From contig NZ_JBLGTV010000006.1 of assembly GCF_047468865.1 (NCBI RefSeq), positions 139,601 through 203,600 on the forward strand: DNA of 64,000 nt, read 5' to 3'. Positions 60,729-64,000 of this stretch are shown in pieces. Made by a program: the position numbers and the translations under genes. Source of the DNA: Castellaniella hirudinis_A (GTDB lineage: Bacteria > Pseudomonadota > Gammaproteobacteria > Burkholderiales > Burkholderiaceae_B). Numbering within the stretch: the first letter of the stretch is position 1; each line of letters opens with the position of its first letter. The notes under the pieces are model-generated. The model worked only from the letters and a program-made list of their open reading frames with translations, was not told the origin of the DNA and did not search any database.

Positions 60729-61043
60729 ATGGCTAACATCGGCACCTTCACCGCAGAGAAAGACGGCTTCACCGGCACGCTCCGCACCCTGACGCTCAAC
60801 GTCAAGGTCAAGCTGGTTCCCAACGACAAGGGCGACAGCGAGAACGCCCCCGACTTCCGCGTGCAGGCGGCAGGCCACGACATCGGCGCGGCGTGGAAGA
60901 AGATCAGCGAGGCCGGACGGTCTTACGTGTCCGTGACCCTCGACGATCCTTCGTTCCCGGCAACGGTCTATGCCCGCCTGATCGAGAACGAGGACGGCAC
61001 GCACGACCTGATCTGGTCGCGCAGCAAGCCCAAGGCGGCCTGA
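60729..61043 (+). CDS. DUF736 protein
   Basis: 104 residues after AAGGAG. MANIGTFTAEKDGFTGTLRTL, a central beta-rich part and WKKISEAGRSYVSVTLDDP define DUF736, common on conjugative elements and plasmids, function unknown. Confidence 0.92.
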   Translation: MANIGTFTAEKDGFTGTLRTLTLNVKVKLVPNDKGDSENAPDFRVQAAGHDIGAAWKKISEAGRSYVSVTLDDPSFPATVYARLIENEDGTHDLIWSRSKPKAA

Positions 61044-61113
61044 CGGTCGCCCACCGCGCCCCGCCCATTGCGGCGGGGCGCCGTGCTGCTGGCGCAGCAC
61101 GTCACGCACGCGC

Positions 61114-61407
61114 CTACGGCGCGTCGCTTTCCTTCGAGATGGCCTCAAGCTCTTGGCGCACCAGCGCCAGAAGCTGCTCGGCCTTGCGCGGGTTGTCGCC
61201 GGCGTAGGCCAGCGTCAGCAACGTCAGCGGATGCACTTCCATGACCTCACACAGCTCGGTCAGCTTGTGCATGGTCGGGCTTTTCAGATCGCGCTCCAGC
61301 GAACTCATGTAGGTGCGGCTGGACACGTCGGAAAAGGCTTCCTGGCTCAAGCCGCGCGCCTTCCTGACCGTCCGTATTGCCGTCGCCAATGAGTGTTTCG
61401 CTGTCAC
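61114..61407 (-). CDS. Xre-family transcriptional regulator
   Basis: 97 residues read from GTG at 61407 with GGGGAA upstream. Helix-turn-helix: LATAIRTVRKARGLSQEAFSD and SSRTYMSSLERDLKSPTMHKL. The only leftward gene here, so it likely regulates itself and the rightward genes. An ATG at 61446 would add 13 residues but has no ribosome site; a TTG next to the GTG is also possible. Confidence 0.82.
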   Translation of the reverse strand: MTAKHSLATAIRTVRKARGLSQEAFSDVSSRTYMSSLERDLKSPTMHKLTELCEVMEVHPLTLLTLAYAGDNPRKAEQLLALVRQELEAISKESDAP

Positions 61408-61479
61408 CAACTTGGTTTCCCCGTAAAAACCAAGATGACAGCCCATTGAACCCAATAGGGCTACAATCTAAAGTGTTCA

Positions 61480-61727
61480 TTTGGCGATGTTGATTTCCGT
61501 ATTCGTGCCTTTACGGAAATCCGCATCGGCGGATTCCGACAGAACCGGGGAATCGCATCCGTGTCTTTCCGGCTTCCTACAATCCCGCTTACGCGCATGC
61601 GTTCTTCTACGGATGCGATGGTTTGCACATCCGTGCTTGCGCACGAAAGCACGGAAACGGTTTGGCGGTTCCGTGCTTCGACGCAGAAGCGCATCCGCGC
61701 ATCCTCGGTTTCGTGGAGGTTCCGGCC
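61480..61727 (+). promoter_or_regulatory. Hairpin-dense leader between Xre regulator and DUF2958 copy 2
   Basis: 248 bases rich in nested CCGT/ACGG words: TTCCGT/ACGGAA (61495-61520), ATCCGC/GCGGAT (61518-61540) and longer pairs such as GCATCCGT/ACGGATGC (near 61556 and 61609) and TCCGTGC/GCACGGA (about 61630-61665). It resembles a multi-site operator or a structured leader. A frame opening at 61481 runs through it but has no domain. Confidence 0.45.
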
Positions 61728-62078
61728 ATGACCCTGCCGCTTCTCACCGCCGACGAACGCGCCCGGCTGCTGGCCCACGGCGCGGCACGCGCTGCCGGCC
61801 AAGGCATCGACCCGATGCCCGTGGTGCGACTGTTCACGCCGGACGCGCACGCGACCTGGCTGCTGGTGTCGCTCGATCCCGCCGATGGCGACACGGCCTA
61901 CGGCCTGATCGACCTCGGCATCGGGATGCCTGCGCTGGGAACGGTCAAGCTCTCCGACCTGGCCGGCATCGTCGGGCCGCGCAAACTGCCGGTGCGGCGG
62001 GATCGGTATTTCCAGGCGGTGCGCCCGCTGTCGGAGTATGTCCGGCTGGCCCAGGAGAACGGTTCGATCACGGACTGA
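61728..62078 (+). CDS. DUF2958 protein, copy 2
   Basis: 116 residues, same length as copy 1 at 55348. MTLPLLTADERARLLAHG then VVRLFTPDAHATWLLVSLDP. GGAGG lies 8 bases upstream of the ATG, and an upstream extension is not needed. The two copies are clearly paralogous but divergent, so they are not a recent duplication. Confidence 0.88.
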   Translation: MTLPLLTADERARLLAHGAARAAGQGIDPMPVVRLFTPDAHATWLLVSLDPADGDTAYGLIDLGIGMPALGTVKLSDLAGIVGPRKLPVRRDRYFQAVRPLSEYVRLAQENGSITD

Positions 62079-62419
62079 TGAACGCCAGCGCAGTCCGGCC
62101 AGCCGGGGCGCATTGAGACTATTTCAGTCTTACTCAAGACCGGACAGGTCTGGATCGGCATTGATGCACCGAAGCGGTGCCAGCCTGATGCAAACAGTCA
62201 TGATCTTTGGCAAGGACTGCGGCACGGTATCCGATGCCGCGCACCATTTCCGGGTTGTGCGGCCGTCGCATTCAGACGATTTCCGCAACACGCCGGAGCC
62301 AAACGGTCTTGACACCGACAGTTACAGCTTAACCCGATCTTGATGACGACCTGATGGCGATTCGATAGCTCCCGCACGGCGGAATCCGTGGCGACGCCCG
62401 AGCACAGGGAGGTTTTGCC
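62079..62419 (+). other. Spacer between DUF2958 copy 2 and DUF2285
   Basis: 341 bases without a credible gene. A clean inverted repeat AGACT/AGTCT with a 5-base loop (62116-62130), flanked by TTG and CAA, is a possible regulator site. TTGACA at 62309-62314 lacks a good -10 at the right distance. AGGGAGG precedes the next start. Confidence 0.5.
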
Positions 62420-63190
62420 ATGACTGATCGCAGCGCCGAACCCTGGTATCCGACAGCGGCCTATCTCTACGTCCTGCACCTCGACGGCCCCGCGCTGGCC
62501 TGGGAATACCTGCGCCGGAATCCCGGCTACCGCCGCGACTGGCTGCGCCGTCGTCGCTGGCCGGACGCGGCGCAGGCGTGGGGCCTGCGCCTGCTGGAAG
62601 ACCCGGCGCTGGATGCGCGCGACGCGCATCCAGCCTGGTTCCCCGATCACGATGCCGTGGTGCAGCTCTACCCGGATGACGACCCGCCACCCGAAGCCCA
62701 TGCCTTCGAGTTCTGGCGCGTTCCTGGCCGCAAGCAACTGATCCACGACGGCAAGCGCCTGGTTCTGGTGTCGCACTGGCCCGGCTGCTGCCTGCGGCTC
62801 GCACTCGGGCCGGGCCTGGAGGACGGCATGGCCTACCTCTACGCCACTCGGGCCTGCGCCACGCCGTGCGCGCGCTATCGCACGCTCGCGGCCGGGCTGG
62901 ACGCCCTGGCCGTGGCCACGGTCGTCGCGCCTGCGGCGGCGGCCCGTTCCCGGCCCACGCCGGCCGCGCTGCTGGAACTGCATACGCTCCAGGCGCTCGA
63001 CGCGACCCTAGCGGGCGCGTCCCTGCGCGAAATGGCCGAAGGTCTCTTCGGTGCCGATGCCGTCGCCGCCGACTGGCACACCGACAGCGCCTTGCGCGCC
63101 CGCGTGCGCAGGCTGGTGCGCCGTGGCGAGGCGCTGATGCGCGGCGGCTATCGCCGCCTGGCACAGCTTCCGCCGCTGCGGTTGCAGTAG
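62420..63190 (+). CDS. DUF2285-domain protein
   Basis: 256 residues. N-terminal half (YPTAAYLYVLHLDGPALAWEYLRRNPGYRRDW) matches the region that precedes DUF2285 in transcription-regulator-like proteins of these elements. The C-terminal DUF2285 ends RARVRRLVRRGEALMRGGYRRL, with a helix-turn-helix look. It is often beside AlpA and RepA and is thought to regulate element functions; not shown here. Confidence 0.85.
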   Translation: MTDRSAEPWYPTAAYLYVLHLDGPALAWEYLRRNPGYRRDWLRRRRWPDAAQAWGLRLLEDPALDARDAHPAWFPDHDAVVQLYPDDDPPPEAHAFEFWRVPGRKQLIHDGKRLVLVSHWPGCCLRLALGPGLEDGMAYLYATRACATPCARYRTLAAGLDALAVATVVAPAAAARSRPTPAALLELHTLQALDATLAGASLREMAEGLFGADAVAADWHTDSALRARVRRLVRRGEALMRGGYRRLAQLPPLRLQ

Positions 63191-63303
63191 GGGGGGGACG
63201 TTTCGCGTCCCCCGCAGATCGTCCCTTCGCGGGGTGCCGCGCTTTCTTGAAAGTGCCTCTATCCGGCCGCGTGGTGTGGCCGGGCTTGATGGAGGTTCAT
63301 CCC

Positions 63304-63588
63304 ATGCGACCTGCTCCCTTGCGGCCTGCCGCCGCTGCTGTCGCTGCGCCTGCGCAGCCCCAACGCTACCTGACCAACGACGAAGCCGCCGAGTACCTGC
63401 GCCTCAGTCCCCGCACGCTGGAGAAACAGCGCGTGGTCGGCGGCGGCCCGAAGTTCCGCAAGTTCGGCCGGCGCGTCATGTACGCCGTGAGCGACCTCGA
63501 TGCCTGGGCCGACCAGCGCAGCTACGAGGCAACTTCCGACCCGGAATATGCCGAACGCCATGCGGGCGACTACCGTGATGGCCGCTGA
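63304..63588 (+). CDS. AlpA/excisionase-like helix-turn-helix protein
   Basis: 94 residues from the ATG 8 bases after GGAGG. A MerR-like wing: LTNDEAAEYLRLSPRTLEKQRVVGGGPKFRKFGRRVMYAVSDLDAWA, preceded by an alanine/proline-rich N-terminus. This fold bends DNA and helps excision or activates integrase genes. The short form fits an element directionality factor. Confidence 0.85.
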   Translation: MRPAPLRPAAAAVAAPAQPQRYLTNDEAAEYLRLSPRTLEKQRVVGGGPKFRKFGRRVMYAVSDLDAWADQRSYEATSDPEYAERHAGDYRDGR

Positions 63589-63616
63589 TCGTTGGCGCGT
63601 GGGTGGCCGTCGCCAT

Positions 63617-64000
63617 GTCCAGCCCGCCAGGGCAAGCCTTGCCGCAGCGCGAACAGCTCGACCTGTTCCGCGCGCTGCCGGGCGACATGGCACCCCGCGA
63701 CAGCCAGGACTTGATGGCCTTTCCATTCTTCTCGCTGGCGAAGTCGCGGCGCACGGCGCCGATCGACTTCCGCGCCGGCGGCATCACCATCCGTGTGGAA
63801 GGCACGGCCGAGCATGGCATCGCAACGATATGGGATGCCGACGTGTTGATATGGGCCGCCTCGCAGATCGTGGAGGCGCGCGACGCGGGCATCCGCCCCT
63901 CGCGCTGGATACGCGCCACGCCCTACGAGATCCTGCGCTTCATCGGGCGCAGCACGTCGCTCAACGACTACCAGCGCCTGAAAGCGGCGCTCGACCGGCT
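63617..64000 (+). CDS. Replication initiator RepA-like protein, N-terminal part
   Basis: Runs off the right edge; 128 residues are visible. The opening (REQLDLFRALPGDMAPRD, MAFPFFSLAKSRRTAPIDF and IATIWDADVLIWAASQI) is the start of the replication initiator protein A family found on Tn4371-type elements and related plasmids. The ATG at 63617 is the first good start. Further genes (parA, relaxase, mating pore) would follow. Confidence 0.8.

Larger units (their letters stand above)
51782..64000 (+). mobile_element. Left end of a Tn4371-type integrative and conjugative element (truncated by the window)
   Basis: Integrase, nuclease cargo, RadC, DUF2958, DUF932, ParB-like, DUF736, Xre regulator, DUF2958, DUF2285, AlpA and RepA follow in one direction apart from the regulator. 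This is the accessory and replication-partition part of such elements; relaxase and mating-pore genes would follow to the right. GC content is like the host, unlike the tRNA-Ser element. Confidence 0.8.

Noticed and set aside
60184..60792. 202-residue frame before DUF736
   Set aside because: No ribosome site, composition like translated spacer, and it overlaps the well-supported DUF736 start in another frame.
1..64000. rRNA operon or complete prophage
   Set aside because: No ribosomal RNA sequence was seen, and phage structural genes are absent; only integrase remains point to phage-like insertions.

Overview
The window is high-GC betaproteobacterial chromosome, most likely Burkholderiales and close to Alcaligenaceae. 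I infer this from the gene content (double-length UvrA, short-type CysE with a long tail, DUF2799 lipoprotein, PotABCD-like plus HcnABC-like operon), the codon use, and a Tn4371-type integrative element. No database search was run; all family calls rest on recognised motifs and overall protein form.

Layout. 1-13 kb: an NlpC/P60 lipoprotein, a folate operon (double-length uvrA, pabB, pabC-like, reading leftwards), a 42-residue basic protein with its own terminator, a glycosyltransferase and ettA. 12.6-17 kb: isochorismatase-like hydrolase and several lipoproteins (OsmB-like, DUF2799, a nucleosidase-like protein, a beta-lactamase-like serine hydrolase). 17-24.8 kb: an IclR regulator diverging from a seven-gene operon that encodes a PotABCD-type importer and a three-subunit FAD/2Fe-2S amine or opine oxidase resembling HcnABC. 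24.8-25.5 kb: a non-coding stretch with paired DnaA-box-like sequences. 25.5-41.5 kb: housekeeping genes (mscS-type channel, cysE, trmJ, suhB, TerC/CBS protein, lpxH, cyclophilin, cysS, alkA-like, accA, tilS, lysC, SpmAB-like) and tRNA-Arg(CCT).

41.5-49.8 kb is an insertion hot spot at tRNA-Ser(GCT). A complete 6.2-kb AT-rich element lies between a 23-bp duplication of the tRNA 3' end. It carries a tyrosine integrase, a ribbon-helix-helix regulator, a MobC-like protein, a relaxase and a rolling-circle Rep, with candidate oriT, replication-origin and leader-RNA structures, and it is almost free of CpG dinucleotides. Next to it lie older remains: a disrupted phage-type integrase, a BrnT/BrnA toxin-antitoxin pair with a likely leaderless toxin mRNA, and the 3' end of a group II intron. 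A host acyl-CoA dehydrogenase follows, under a promoter overlapped by a PsrA-like palindrome.

From about 51.78 kb to the right edge is the left end of a second, GC-rich integrative and conjugative element of the Tn4371 type: integrase, a translationally coupled DUF1016/PDDEXK nuclease, RadC, DUF2958 (two copies), DUF932, a long ParB-like protein, DUF736, an Xre regulator, DUF2285, an AlpA-like excisionase and the start of RepA. Its transfer genes would lie beyond the window.
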